The notes under the pieces were generated by a model, which saw nothing but the letters and a program-made list of their open reading frames with translations, was not told the DNA's origin and did not search any database. From assembly GCF_000422565.1 (NCBI RefSeq), contig NZ_KE383875.1, positions 7,501 to 71,500 of the forward strand: DNA of 64,000 bases, written 5' to 3'. This DNA comes from Desulfovibrio aminophilus DSM 12254 (GTDB taxonomy: Bacteria > Desulfobacterota > Desulfovibrionia > Desulfovibrionales > Desulfovibrionaceae). Made by a program: the position numbers and the translations under genes. Positions 9,507 to 18,671 of the stretch are shown here, in pieces; the first letter of the stretch is position 1, and every line of letters begins with the position of its first letter.

Positions 9507-10718
9507 ATGCCGCACATGGTCCAGCCGCCGGAGATCACCCACAAGCCCCGTGTCCTGCTCCTCACCAGCCTCTATTTTCTCATGGGCGAGGTGGTCGCGG
9601 CTCTGACCCGTCTGGGCGTGCCGCACCGGCTCCTGGACTTGGGCGGCAAGGAGATGGACCGGGATCTCTTCGTGGACCGCGTACGCGAGGCCGTGGCCGG
9701 ATTCCGGCCGGATTTCCTGCTCACCGTGAATCACCTGGGCGTGGACCGCGAGGGCGTGCTCCTGGACCTCCTGGAGCCCGACGGCCTGCCCCTGGCCTCC
9801 TGGTTCGTGGACAACCCCTTCCTCATCCTGCCGCTTTACCCCCGACGCCACCTGGAGCGCACGGCCTTGTTCACCTGGGACGCGGACAACGTGGAGGCCT
9901 TGCGCGGCTTCGGTTTCCCGCACGTCTCCTGGCTGCCCCTGGGCGCGGACCCGGAGCGCTTCCGACCCGGGGCCCCGGGTCGCGACGCCTGGAACGCGCC
10001 GGTGTCCTTCGTGGGCAACTCCATGCTGGCCAAGGTGGCCGGGCGGCTGGCGGCGTCGGACCCGCCGCCGGAACTGGCGGCCCGGGCCGAGGAAGTGGCG
10101 CGCGCCTTCGGAGCGAGTGACGAGCCCTCGGCCGCGCGCTTTCTGCGCGACCGCTTCCCGGACCTCTGGCCTCTGTTCCTGGGCCTGCGTTCGCCCGTGC
10201 GCATGCTGGCCTTCGAGACCTATCTCACCTGGCTTTCCACCCGCGACTACCGGCTGTCCTGCGTGCGCGGGCTGCTGCCTTTCGAACCGCTCATCGCGGG
10301 CGACCCGGGCTGGTTCGAGCTGCTGCCCCCGGGCGGCTGGCGGCACCATCCCGAGCTGTCCTATTACGACGACCTGCCGGGCTTCTACCCGCGCGCGGCG
10401 ATCAACTTCAATTGCACGAGCCTCCAGATGAAGGGGGCGGTGAACCAACGGGTCTTCGACGTGCCCGCCTCGGGCGCGTTCCTGCTCACGGACCGCCGCC
10501 GCCAGATGGAGCGGCTCTTCGAGCCGAACCGGGAAATGGCGATGTACGACAGGCCGGAAGATGTGTCCGACCAGATTCGGCGTTGGCTGGATGACCCGGC
10601 GGGCCGGGCGCGACTGGCCGAGGCCGGACGGCGGCGCGTCCTGGCCGAGCACACCTACGACCACCGTCTGGCCGCCCTGCTGCGGACCATGCGCCGGACC
10701 TTCGGGGCGCGGCCGTGA
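9507..10718 (+). CDS. CgeB-like glycosyltransferase (DUF3880 / GT family)
   Basis: A protein of about 403 residues with the two Rossmann-like halves of GT-B glycosyltransferases. The C-terminal half shows the CgeB/Glyco_trans_1_2 pattern: [40 protein letters not shown] is followed by a capping helix ([12 protein letters not shown]). The ATG at 9507 has a GGGA upstream; other starts (9471, 9516) cannot be excluded. Its stop overlaps the next gene's GTG (GTGA), so the two are translationally coupled. The flagellar genes directly downstream suggest it may glycosylate flagellar protein. The acceptor is not visible in the sequence. Confidence 0.8.
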   Translation: MPHMVQPPEITHKPRVLLLTSLYFLMGEVVAALTRLGVPHRLLDLGGKEMDRDLFVDRVREAVAGFRPDFLLTVNHLGVDREGVLLDLLEPDGLPLASWFVDNPFLILPLYPRRHLERTALFTWDADNVEALRGFGFPHVSWLPLGADPERFRPGAPGRDAWNAPVSFVGNSMLAKVAGRLAASDPPPELAARAEEVARAFGASDEPSAARFLRDRFPDLWPLFLGLRSPVRMLAFETYLTWLSTRDYRLSCVRGLLPFEPLIAGDPGWFELLPPGGWRHHPELSYYDDLPGFYPRAAINFNCTSLQMKGAVNQRVFDVPASGAFLLTDRRRQMERLFEPNREMAMYDRPEDVSDQIRRWLDDPAGRARLAEAGRRRVLAEHTYDHRLAALLRTMRRTFGARP

Positions 10719-12109
10719 AGCCCATCCTCGTGCTCCAGCGCCGCCGCATGGGCGACCTGATCCTCTCCTTTCCGCTGTTTCTCTGGCTGCGGCGGGTCTT
10801 CCCCGGCCACCCTATCCAGGTGGCCGCCGAGGAGCATTTCTTCCGCCCGCTGGCGCTTCTCTCGCCCCAGGTCTCTTACGTGCCATGGTCCGGGACCGAG
10901 GCTTTGCTCCGCCAGGACTACCGCCTCGTGCTCAACCTGAGCGCCGGGGATCAGGCCGACGAACTGGCCGGACAGGCGCGGGCCGAGGAAAAACTCGGCC
11001 CCGTGCTGGAAAACGGCGCGCGCCGGGTGCATGGCCGCTGGCAGCTCTACCGCCAGAGCCTGATCCAGAACAACCGTTACAACCGTTTTCACTGGGCCGA
11101 GCTGAACGCCCTGGACGTGGTTCCCCTGGCCGAGTTGCGGGGCACGGCCTTCGCCGAGCCCCGGCGCCTGCCGCCCGACGTGGTCCGGGTGGGGCTCTTC
11201 CTCGGGGCCAGCGACCCCTCCAAGCGCCCGGGGCCCGCGTTCTGGGCCGAACTGGCCCGGGCGCTCCTGGACCGGGGCCTGCGCCCGGCCCTGCTGGGCG
11301 GGCCGGCGGAACGCGCGCTGGGAGCCGAGGTCAAGCGGATCGCCGCCGCCCCGGTGCTCGACCTCTGCGGCAGGCTGGGCCTGAAGGAGCTGGCCGCCGC
11401 CGGGCAGACCTTCCAACTCCTGGTGACCCCGGACACCGGCCCCATGCACCTGGCGGCCTGGACAGGCCTGCGCGTGCTCAATCTCTCCATGGGCAACGTC
11501 AACCCCTGGGAGACCGGACCCTACCAGCCCGGGCATCTCGTACTCCGGCCCACGGCCAGTTGCGCCCAGGGCTGCTGGTCCTGCACCCGGGGCGGAACGC
11601 GCTGCCACGCGGCCTTCTCGGCCCGACGGACGGCCTCCCTGGTCCATTCCATGCTCAGCGGCCCGGACGAACGCCTGGAACGCCTGACTCCGCCGGGCCT
11701 GGCCCTGTCGCGCTCGGACCGGGGCCCCTCCGGCCTGTACCGGCTGACCCGCCTGGACCGGCGCCCCCCCGGGGCCCACCGCCTCCTGTCCCGCTTCTGG
11801 CAGGCCTACTTCGGCCGACGCTTCGGGCTCTGGGACGAGAGGACGCCCCGATCGACCTGGGCCGAGCTGGCGGCCACCCAACCCCGTCTGGCCGAAGCCT
11901 TCACCGACCGCCTCCCCGACCTGGGGCGGGGCCTACGGATCGGTCTGACCCGGGGCAGCCTGGAAAACTCCTTCTGGACCGGCGCACCGCTCATGCTCCG
12001 GCCGCTCACCGGCTACCTCCTGCCCCTGCTCCAAAACCGCGACTTCAGCGCCCCGGCCTGGGCCGAGTCCCTGGACTGGCTGGAGGACCTTCTGGCCCTC
12101 ACGCGCTGA
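10715..12109 (+). CDS. glycosyltransferase family 9 (heptosyltransferase-like)
   Basis: A 464-residue GT9-type protein. The N-terminus ([27 protein letters not shown]) is the family's nucleotide-sugar-fold start. The C-terminal half has [16 protein letters not shown] and the [23 protein letters not shown] motif. A Cys-rich patch follows ([15 protein letters not shown]). The last roughly 130 residues extend beyond a normal heptosyltransferase and are of unknown role. It starts at a GTG overlapping the stop of the CgeB-like gene. Sugar and acceptor are unknown; LPS or flagellin are the likeliest targets. Confidence 0.82.
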   Translation: MKPILVLQRRRMGDLILSFPLFLWLRRVFPGHPIQVAAEEHFFRPLALLSPQVSYVPWSGTEALLRQDYRLVLNLSAGDQADELAGQARAEEKLGPVLENGARRVHGRWQLYRQSLIQNNRYNRFHWAELNALDVVPLAELRGTAFAEPRRLPPDVVRVGLFLGASDPSKRPGPAFWAELARALLDRGLRPALLGGPAERALGAEVKRIAAAPVLDLCGRLGLKELAAAGQTFQLLVTPDTGPMHLAAWTGLRVLNLSMGNVNPWETGPYQPGHLVLRPTASCAQGCWSCTRGGTRCHAAFSARRTASLVHSMLSGPDERLERLTPPGLALSRSDRGPSGLYRLTRLDRRPPGAHRLLSRFWQAYFGRRFGLWDERTPRSTWAELAATQPRLAEAFTDRLPDLGRGLRIGLTRGSLENSFWTGAPLMLRPLTGYLLPLLQNRDFSAPAWAESLDWLEDLLALTR

Positions 12110-12183
12110 CCCCGGCGGAAAAAACTGCCCGGAGCCGCCGCGACGCGTTTTCACAACACTTTTGAATAACTTGTTTTTTCCTT

Positions 12184-12199
12184 TGGAACGGGTTTTGTA
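12184..12199 (+). promoter_or_regulatory. sigma-54-type promoter of fliK-flgD-flgE
   Basis: TGGAAC-N5-TTGTA fits the -24/-12 consensus TGGCAC-N5-TTGCW at all but the -21 C and the -12 C. The GG and TTG elements have exact spacing. The putative start site would be near 12210, just upstream of the ribosome site (GAGGAAA) and ATG of fliK at 12224. The preceding bases are A/T-rich, unlike the surroundings. Confidence 0.55.
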
Positions 12200-12223
12200 T
12201 GAAGGCCCGCAGAGGAAAAAGCG

Positions 12224-14149
12224 ATGCAGATTCTTCCCGATATTCCGACCGCCGGTCAGAGCACCGACCCCCTCCAGTTTTCCAACGGGCTGTCCACCTA
12301 TGAGGGATCCTCGCGGTCGGGAGGCTTCTCCGACTTCATGAGCATGTACTCGACCCTGGACCAGCAGCAGACCACGACCTCCGCCTCCTCCCTTTCCTCG
12401 GAAGCCCGGACCCGGATCGAGAACCGCCGCGCCGCGTTGCGCGAGGAAGCCGAAACGGCCGCGAGAGAGGTGCGCGACGGCCTGACCGGCGCGACCCGGA
12501 CGGCGAACCCGGCGGACCTGAGCCCCAAGGAGGTCGCCAACGGTCTCACCAAGCACGTCAGCCTGGGCCTGCAGAGCATGAAGCTCTCCCGCGACGACCT
12601 GGACGCCATGCGCAACGGCCTGAAGACCTACGGCCTTTCAGCCTCCGAGCTGTTGGATTTCGAGAACCAGGTCGGCTCCTCCGAAGGGCTCACCTGGGGC
12701 CGCTTCGTCAGCGCCCTGTCCGAAAAGATGCGCCAGTCCAAGAAGGCGCTCCAACTCTCCTCCGAGGAGGTCCAGGAGCTGCAATCCTTCTTCCAGAAGA
12801 TCGGCTTCAATCCGGCCGAGGCCCAGGGGCTGGTGCAGAACCTCTCCCAGGGCGACGCGTCCAAGGTTCTCCTCTCGGTCCAGTCCCGGCTGGAGAGCCA
12901 GAACCAGGACCGGGGCCTTTCCCTCACCGCGCGCGAGCTGACCACGTACATGAATGCCCTGGCCCAGGCGGCCAAGGGCGCGTCCGCCGCCACCCGGAAC
13001 CTGTCCGGCGGCATCTCGGGCCAGTTGGCCCAGATGGCTGAGCAGTTGGCCTCCGGCCCCGGCACCACGCGCGGCCTGCGCGAACTCCTGGGGCGGTTCC
13101 AGGGCGAAATGGCCCAGCTGACCCAGAATCAGGCCGAAAAGGACCAGAGTCTGGTCAAGCTGGTGGGCGACACCCTGGAGAAGTCCGCCCGGCGGGAAAA
13201 GCTCTGGAGCAAGGGCGACCGCCAGGCCCAGAACCAGGAGACCATGCTCCGCAGCGAACGCGGCGTCTCATCGGACATCAAGAACTTCGGCCGTCGCCTG
13301 CGCGAGGATGCCGAGGACGCGGTCAATGCCGCCAAGAACGCCTGGCGCCGCCAGGCCGAAAATTCCGAACAGGAACTGGGGCGGCCGATCAACGGCAAGT
13401 CTTCGGAACAACGCGACCCCGTCGCGGAACTGCGGGACGCCGCGCGCCCGGTCTTCAAGACCGGGGCCGAGACCACCGACCGGCAGGCCGAGGGCAAGTC
13501 CAAGTCCGAACAAGGCTCCGGCGGGAACTCGGCCTGGAAGGAATTCTTCGGCAAACTCAAGACCGAATCCGGACAGGAGACGGCCCGCCTGGAGAACGCC
13601 AAGACCCAGATCAACGAGTTCGCCCTGGCCGACTCCCCCCGGCAAACGACGACCGCGCCGACCGTTCCGCAGAGCGTGAACACCGCCGCGACCCGCCAGA
13701 TGCTCACCCAGGTCCAGAACGGCGTGCTCACCAACCTGGGCCAGGGCCGGACCCAGCTCACACTCCAGTTGCAGCCCGAAAACCTGGGCACCCTGTCGGT
13801 CATGCTTCAGGTCAAGAACAAGGAAGTGCAGGCGGTCATCCGGGCCGACAACCACGAAACCGGCAAACTGCTCGCCGCCAACCTGGAATCCCTGCGCCAG
13901 TCCCTCGAAGAGCAAGGACTCAAGGTGGCCCGCATGGAAGTGCAGACAGGCCTCTCCGGCAACCAGGAACATGCCGCTTGGCTTGGACAGGAACAGCACA
14001 ACCAGGCCCGGGAGCAGCGCGAGGCCCTGGCGGGCATGAAGTGGCGCGCGCATATCGCGGACGGGGACGATGTCGGCTTGGCACGGGACGTGCTTTCCTC
14101 CGAACGGCAGGCAAGTCTTGCCGACCGGGGATTGCACCTCATCGCCTAA
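12224..14149 (+). CDS. fliK: flagellar hook-length control protein
   Basis: A 641-residue secreted ruler/switch that sets hook length and triggers the change of export substrate. The long, repeat-poor, Gln/Ser/Glu-rich N-terminal part (to about residue 500) is typical and poorly conserved. The C-terminal Flg_hook domain is clear: LTLQLQPENLGTLSVMLQV...VIRADNHETGKLLAANLESLRQSLEEQGLKVARMEV. It starts the fliK-flgD-flgE run behind a sigma-54-type promoter. Confidence 0.92.
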   Translation: MQILPDIPTAGQSTDPLQFSNGLSTYEGSSRSGGFSDFMSMYSTLDQQQTTTSASSLSSEARTRIENRRAALREEAETAAREVRDGLTGATRTANPADLSPKEVANGLTKHVSLGLQSMKLSRDDLDAMRNGLKTYGLSASELLDFENQVGSSEGLTWGRFVSALSEKMRQSKKALQLSSEEVQELQSFFQKIGFNPAEAQGLVQNLSQGDASKVLLSVQSRLESQNQDRGLSLTARELTTYMNALAQAAKGASAATRNLSGGISGQLAQMAEQLASGPGTTRGLRELLGRFQGEMAQLTQNQAEKDQSLVKLVGDTLEKSARREKLWSKGDRQAQNQETMLRSERGVSSDIKNFGRRLREDAEDAVNAAKNAWRRQAENSEQELGRPINGKSSEQRDPVAELRDAARPVFKTGAETTDRQAEGKSKSEQGSGGNSAWKEFFGKLKTESGQETARLENAKTQINEFALADSPRQTTTAPTVPQSVNTAATRQMLTQVQNGVLTNLGQGRTQLTLQLQPENLGTLSVMLQVKNKEVQAVIRADNHETGKLLAANLESLRQSLEEQGLKVARMEVQTGLSGNQEHAAWLGQEQHNQAREQREALAGMKWRAHIADGDDVGLARDVLSSERQASLADRGLHLIA

Positions 14150-14160
14150 GGAGACGCGGC

Positions 14161-14877
14161 ATGAGCACCGAATACTATTCCGCAGCCAGCAGCCTTCTCT
14201 CGGGAGCCTCGACCCAGCAGGCCGCCAGCAACGAAGTCACCCACAAGAGCAGCATGGATCAGGACACCTTCATGAAGATCCTGATCGCCCAGCTGACCCA
14301 CCAGGATCCCATGAACCCCATGGACGACAAAGAGATGACCTCGCAGTTGGCGCAGTTCTCCAGCCTGGAACAGTTGACGAACATCAACAAGGGCATCCAG
14401 AGCCTGGTGGACGCCAACAGCCAGAAGGATCTCTACTCGGCCACGAATTTCATCGGCCAGAGCATCAAGGCCAAGGGCTACACCGTGACCAAGGACGGCA
14501 GCACCATCAGCTCCATCAACTATGGGATGGGCGAGGCCGTCAGCAACCTCATGGTGAACGTCTACGACTCCGAGGGCAACATCGTGCGCAGCGAAACGCT
14601 CGGCGCACGCGAGGCCGGCACCTACACCTACACTTGGGACGGCAAGAATTCCGCCGGCACCACCGTGCCCGACGGCACCTACACGGTGGGTATGATCGGC
14701 GAGGATTCCGATGGGGCCAAGGTTCTCATCCAGACCGAGGTCTCGGGCGTGGTCTCCGGCGTGATCAACTCCGGCGGCGAACTGTACCTGACCCTCAAGG
14801 ACGGCCGCACGGTGAACTACAAGAACATCACCGAGATCACCAGTCCCAACAGCACGTCGGACGAGAAGTCGAGCTAG
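14161..14877 (+). CDS. flgD: flagellar hook assembly (capping) protein
   Basis: A 238-residue scaffold for hook polymerisation. The N-terminal export/assembly segment (DQDTFMKILIAQLTHQDPMNPMDD, then SQLAQFSSLEQLTNI) is diagnostic. The C-terminal part has the FlgD Ig-like/Tudor pattern (GTYTYTWDGKNSAGTTVPDGTYTV). It begins 11 bases after fliK with a GGAG upstream and is followed by flgE after 56 bases. Confidence 0.95.
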   Translation: MSTEYYSAASSLLSGASTQQAASNEVTHKSSMDQDTFMKILIAQLTHQDPMNPMDDKEMTSQLAQFSSLEQLTNINKGIQSLVDANSQKDLYSATNFIGQSIKAKGYTVTKDGSTISSINYGMGEAVSNLMVNVYDSEGNIVRSETLGAREAGTYTYTWDGKNSAGTTVPDGTYTVGMIGEDSDGAKVLIQTEVSGVVSGVINSGGELYLTLKDGRTVNYKNITEITSPNSTSDEKSS

Positions 14878-14933
14878 GTCCGCGCGGACAACGACACGAA
14901 ACGGGTTTCGCCGCATTCATAAGGAGGTCTGTC

Positions 14934-16580
14934 ATGGGTTTGAGTTCATCCCTCTACGCCGGAATTTCCGGCCTGTCGGTGCACAGTGAGCAGCTGACGG
15001 TCATCAGCAACAACCTCGCCAACGTGAACACCGTGGGCTACAAGGGCGCGCGCATGGACTTCGAGGACGTCATGAGCCAGGACTACCCCACGGCCTCGGG
15101 CATCGCCCAGATCGGCCGAGGCGTCCGCGTGGCCTCGATATTCAACGACTTCGGCCAGGGCGCCTTCTCCACCACGTCCGAGTCCACCGACATGGCCATC
15201 AGCGGCAACGGCTTCTTCGTCGTCAAGGTCAAGGACTCCGAGAGCCAGTACTACACCCGCGCGGGCAACTTCCGCTTCGACTCCGACGGCTACCTGGTGG
15301 ATCCCCACGGCTACGTGCTGCAGGGCTGGGCCATGGAGCAGACGACGACCTCCACCGCCGCGGTGAGCACCACGGACTCCAGCAACAGGCGGCGCATCGT
15401 GGGCGTGCCCACGGACATCCGGCTGGAAAACTTCCAGTCGCCGCCCAAGGTCACGAGCAACATCAACATCGTGACCAACCTGGACCCCAAGGCCACCAGC
15501 GCCTCCAACTCGACCACGAATCCCTACTTCGCCATGTTCGAGAACTGGGACGGCACCGAGGCCACGCCCCTGGACGAGGGGCTCTATTCCTACTCGACCT
15601 CCATCAAGGTCTACGACCAGATCGGCGCGGCCCACACCGTGACGGTGTACTTCGATCAAGTCACGCTCTCCGACGCGGGCGGCTACTCGGTCTGGGAATA
15701 CATGGTCACGACCCAGCCCGGCGAGGACGGCCGCATCCTGGGCTCCTCGCGCATCGGCGACACCTCGGCGGCCGGCGTGATGATGGTCGGCACACTGACC
15801 TTCCGCACCGGCCAGTTGGTGAACCAAAGCGCCTTCACCCTGAAGAGCGACGCGGGCGGCAACGTCAAGGATCTGAGCGCCTGGACCCTGGCCTCCTTCT
15901 CCACTGGAGGCTACCCGGTCTTCACCCCGAACTTCCTCTCCCAGTCCAACGCCAGTCTAGACAACGCGGTGAACGCACTGCCCATCGAGATGAACTTCGG
16001 GCTGCGCAACACGGATCTGACCAGCAACGGCGGCGGCGCCATCACCCGGGGCTGGTCCAGCGTCGGCGGCCTGGCCACCAACGCCGCGGCGGTGGGCAAC
16101 GACATCACCCATATCAACCGCCTGCCAACGGCCAAAGACCCGAACATCAGCGCCCTGGCCACCCAAAGCTACGACACGGGCGGCTCGTCCACCCTGTTCC
16201 AGAGCCAGAACGGCTACACGGCGGGCGTACTCCTGAACGTCTCGGTCAGCCGCGACGGCGTCCTCTCCGGACAGTACTCCAACGGCCAGACCCTGGAACT
16301 CTACTCCCTGACCCTGGCCACCTTCACCAACCAGTGGGGCCTGCGGCGGGAAGGCGGCAACCTCTTCTCCGAAACCCTGGACTCCGGCCCGGCCCTCACC
16401 GGTCAGGCGGGCACCACAGGCAAGGGGACCGTGGACGGAAACTCCCTGGAGCTGTCCAACGTGGACATGGCCACGGAGTTCGTGAACATGATCACCTCCC
16501 AGCGCGGCTTCCAGGCCAACACCAAGGTGATCACCACGACCGACAGCCTCCTCGGCGAAGTCATAGCCATGAAGCGCTAG
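14934..16580 (+). CDS. flgE: flagellar hook protein
   Basis: A 548-residue structural protein of the hook. The N-terminus has the rod/hook signature (SLYAGISGLSVHSEQLTVISNNLANVNTVGYKGAR). The C-terminus has the matching VDMATEFVNMITSQRGFQANTKVITTTDSLLGEVIAMKR. The middle (residues about 120-430) is the variable surface domain. AAGGAGGT lies six bases before the ATG. The last gene of the fliK-flgD-flgE unit. Confidence 0.97.
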   Translation: MGLSSSLYAGISGLSVHSEQLTVISNNLANVNTVGYKGARMDFEDVMSQDYPTASGIAQIGRGVRVASIFNDFGQGAFSTTSESTDMAISGNGFFVVKVKDSESQYYTRAGNFRFDSDGYLVDPHGYVLQGWAMEQTTTSTAAVSTTDSSNRRRIVGVPTDIRLENFQSPPKVTSNINIVTNLDPKATSASNSTTNPYFAMFENWDGTEATPLDEGLYSYSTSIKVYDQIGAAHTVTVYFDQVTLSDAGGYSVWEYMVTTQPGEDGRILGSSRIGDTSAAGVMMVGTLTFRTGQLVNQSAFTLKSDAGGNVKDLSAWTLASFSTGGYPVFTPNFLSQSNASLDNAVNALPIEMNFGLRNTDLTSNGGGAITRGWSSVGGLATNAAAVGNDITHINRLPTAKDPNISALATQSYDTGGSSTLFQSQNGYTAGVLLNVSVSRDGVLSGQYSNGQTLELYSLTLATFTNQWGLRREGGNLFSETLDSGPALTGQAGTTGKGTVDGNSLELSNVDMATEFVNMITSQRGFQANTKVITTTDSLLGEVIAMKR

Positions 16581-16662
16581 CCCCGAAACCCAGGCTGGCG
16601 ACTCCTGAATCGGCGGCCGCCGAAGCCCGACAAGGGCCCGGCGGCGCGAAACCCCGGCGAGA

Positions 16663-16708
16663 CGGCCCGGACCGGATTGACCCCCCGGCCCGGGCCGCTC
16701 CTCTTTTC
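16663..16708 (+). terminator. possible terminator after flgE
   Basis: CGGCCCGG (16663-16670) pairs with CCGGGCCG (16690-16697) across a 19-base loop and is followed by the pyrimidine stretch CTCCTCTTTTCC. The loop is long and the T-run imperfect, so it may be a weak or partial terminator. Confidence 0.35.
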
Positions 16709-16884
16709 CATCCCGTCCCTTGAGGCGCAACGACTTGCGCCGTACCGCACCGCGATCCCTCGGAATTTTTTGACGGTTCCCTGACGCCCGGGAGGGGGAA
16801 AAACCTGCCGCGAAGGGCTTCCAGCGCCATCTCTAGACTTTATTGAATGCGATAATATCTCTATTTTATTAATATTATATTAGT

Positions 16885-16900
16885 TGGCACTTTCATTGCT
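16885..16900 (+). promoter_or_regulatory. sigma-54 promoter of the flagellin gene
   Basis: TGGCAC (16885-16890), five bases, TTGCT (16896-16900): a perfect match to the -24/-12 consensus. It lies 44 bases upstream of the flagellin ATG and downstream of an A/T-rich tract. Sigma-54 with a FlrC/FlgR-type activator commonly drives late flagellar genes; the activator gene is not in the window. Confidence 0.88.
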
Positions 16901-16944
16901 TAATGCCCGCAAAAGGAATTGCAGCCCCAACAAGGAGGTTTCCC

Positions 16945-17865
16945 ATGTCCCTGGTCATCAACCACAACCTGATGGCGATGAACGCCGCCCGGAACCTGGG
17001 CCAGGCCTACGGCCAGCTCAGCGTCTCCACCCGGCGTCTGTCCTCGGGCCTGCGCGTGGGCACCGCCGCCGACGACGCCGCGGGCCTGGCCATCCGCGAG
17101 CTCATGCGCGCGGACATCAGCTCCCTGCAGCAGGGCGTGCGCAACGCCAACGACGCCATCTCGCTCATCCAGACCGCCGACGGCGCGCTCCAGGTGGTGG
17201 ACGAGAAGCTCATCCGCATGAAGGAGCTGGCGTTGCAGGCCGCCACCGGCACCTACAACTCCGACCAGCGCCTGATCATCGACTCCGAGTACCAGGCCAT
17301 GGCCTCGGAAATCACGCGAATCGCCAACGCCACCGACTTCAACGGCATCTATCTGCTCAACGGCAACCTGTCCGGCGCCATGAGCACGCACAACGGTCAC
17401 GGCCTGGATTCCACCGGCCCGCTGAAGATCCACTTCGGCACCGGCAACGACTCCGCCGAGGACTACTACTACATCGCCGTCGGCGCGGCCACGGCCTCGG
17501 CCCTCGGCCTCGGCCACTCCTCGGCGGCCAAGACCGGCACCGGCGACGCCGTCAACGCGGGCAAGTCCATCTCCACCCAGGGCTTGGCCCAGGCCGCCCT
17601 GGAGGCCATCAACCAAGCCATCATCTCCAAGGACAAGATCCGCGCGAACCTCGGTTCCATGCAGAACCGCCTGGAAAACACCATCACCAACCTGACCATC
17701 CAGGGCGAAAACCTGCAGGCCGCCGAATCCCGCATCTCGGACGTGGACGTGGCCAACGAGATGACCGAATTCACCCGCCAGCAGATCCTCTCGCAGTCGG
17801 CCGTGGCCATGCTGGCCCAGGCCAACTCCCTGCCGAAGATGGCCCTGCAGCTCATCAGCGGTTGA
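16945..17865 (+). CDS. flagellin
   Basis: A 306-residue filament subunit. The conserved N-terminal D0/D1 region (SLVINHNLMAMNAARNLGQAYGQLSVSTRRLSSGLRVGTAADDAAGLAI) and C-terminal region (ESRISDVDVANEMTEFTRQQILSQSAVAMLAQANSLPKMALQLI) are both complete. The variable central domain is very short (about residues 145-205), giving a minimal flagellin. The ATG at 16945 has AAGGAGGT upstream. Expression is predicted from its own sigma-54 promoter, and a strong terminator follows, so it is monocistronic. Confidence 0.97.
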   Translation: MSLVINHNLMAMNAARNLGQAYGQLSVSTRRLSSGLRVGTAADDAAGLAIRELMRADISSLQQGVRNANDAISLIQTADGALQVVDEKLIRMKELALQAATGTYNSDQRLIIDSEYQAMASEITRIANATDFNGIYLLNGNLSGAMSTHNGHGLDSTGPLKIHFGTGNDSAEDYYYIAVGAATASALGLGHSSAAKTGTGDAVNAGKSISTQGLAQAALEAINQAIISKDKIRANLGSMQNRLENTITNLTIQGENLQAAESRISDVDVANEMTEFTRQQILSQSAVAMLAQANSLPKMALQLISG

Positions 17866-17886
17866 TCGCCGCCCGCAACGAACGGA

Positions 17887-17924
17887 AAAACGCCCCGGGT
17901 TCCCGCACCCGGGGCGTTTTTTTT
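17887..17924. terminator. bidirectional terminator between flagellin and rnc
   Basis: AAAACGCCCCGGGT (17887-17900) pairs perfectly with ACCCGGGGCGTTTT (17907-17920) over a six-base loop. A T8 run ends the plus-strand stem and an A-run precedes it, so it can stop both flagellin (+) and rnc (-) transcripts. Confidence 0.93.
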
Positions 17925-17948
17925 CGTTTGAGACGGTAATGCGGACGC

Positions 17949-18650
17949 TCAATCCAGGCCCTGGGCGGCGAGGTGTTCCAGGGCGGCCTGGGCCGCGGCC
18001 TGTTCGGCCTTCTTCAGACTCCCGCCCGTGGAGGTGAAGGCGAGATCCCCGGGGAGCCGCAGCGTGACCTCGAAGATCTTCTCGTGCTCCGGGCCGGATG
18101 CTCCGGACAGAACATAGCGCGGACGCTCCCGGAAATGTCGCTGGGTCACTTCCTGCAAACGGCTCTTGTGATCCTTGGGGTCGGCGCAGTCCGCGTCGTC
18201 CGGCCACTTGTCCTCCAGCAGGCCGAGGATGCAGGCCCGAGCCGCCTCGAATCCAGCGTCCAGGAACACGGCTCCGAACAAGGCCTCCAGCGCGTCCGCC
18301 AGCAGCGCCTCCCGGTTTCGGCCGCCCTGGCTCTCCTCGCCGCGCCCCAGGCGCAGGCAGACGTCCAGGGAGATGCCCCGGGCCAGACGAGCCAAGCTCT
18401 TCTCCTTGACCAGCTTGGCCCGGATCTTTGTCAGCCGCCCCTCGTCGGCCTCCGGGTAGCGCCGGAAGCACTCCGCCGAGACGCACAGCTCCAACACGGC
18501 GTCGCCCAGAAATTCCAGGCGTTCATTGTCCGGGACGGCCTGCTCCTGCTCGTTCGCGTAGGAACTGTGGGTCACCGCCTCCCGCAAGAGCTTGACTTGC
18601 CCGAAACGATGATGGATACGTTCTTGAAGTTGCTCGAAAACCTCATCCAT
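17949..18650 (-). CDS. rnc: ribonuclease III
   Basis: A 233-residue double-strand RNA endonuclease for rRNA and mRNA processing. The RNase III signature [13 protein letters not shown] lies near residue 44. A second acidic motif ([19 protein letters not shown]) provides the remaining Mg-binding residues. The C-terminal third is a double-stranded RNA-binding domain ([15 protein letters not shown]...[15 protein letters not shown]). The start at 18650 lies only 21 bases from the divergent acetate-CoA ligase gene, so the two promoters must overlap or lie within the genes. Confidence 0.96.
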   Translation of the reverse strand: MDEVFEQLQERIHHRFGQVKLLREAVTHSSYANEQEQAVPDNERLEFLGDAVLELCVSAECFRRYPEADEGRLTKIRAKLVKEKSLARLARGISLDVCLRLGRGEESQGGRNREALLADALEALFGAVFLDAGFEAARACILGLLEDKWPDDADCADPKDHKSRLQEVTQRHFRERPRYVLSGASGPEHEKIFEVTLRLPGDLAFTSTGGSLKKAEQAAAQAALEHLAAQGLD

Positions 18651-18671
18651 TGAGCGCTCCGCCGGGTCGCA

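Larger units (their letters stand above)
16581..16944. other. non-coding region between flgE and flagellin
   Basis: About 360 bases without a supported gene. The left half is GC-rich and holds a possible flgE terminator. The region about 16835-16884 turns sharply A/T-rich (runs of AATATTATATTA) just upstream of the flagellin sigma-54 promoter, as expected for a bendable enhancer/IHF-type region. Open frames crossing it are antisense shadows. Confidence 0.7.
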
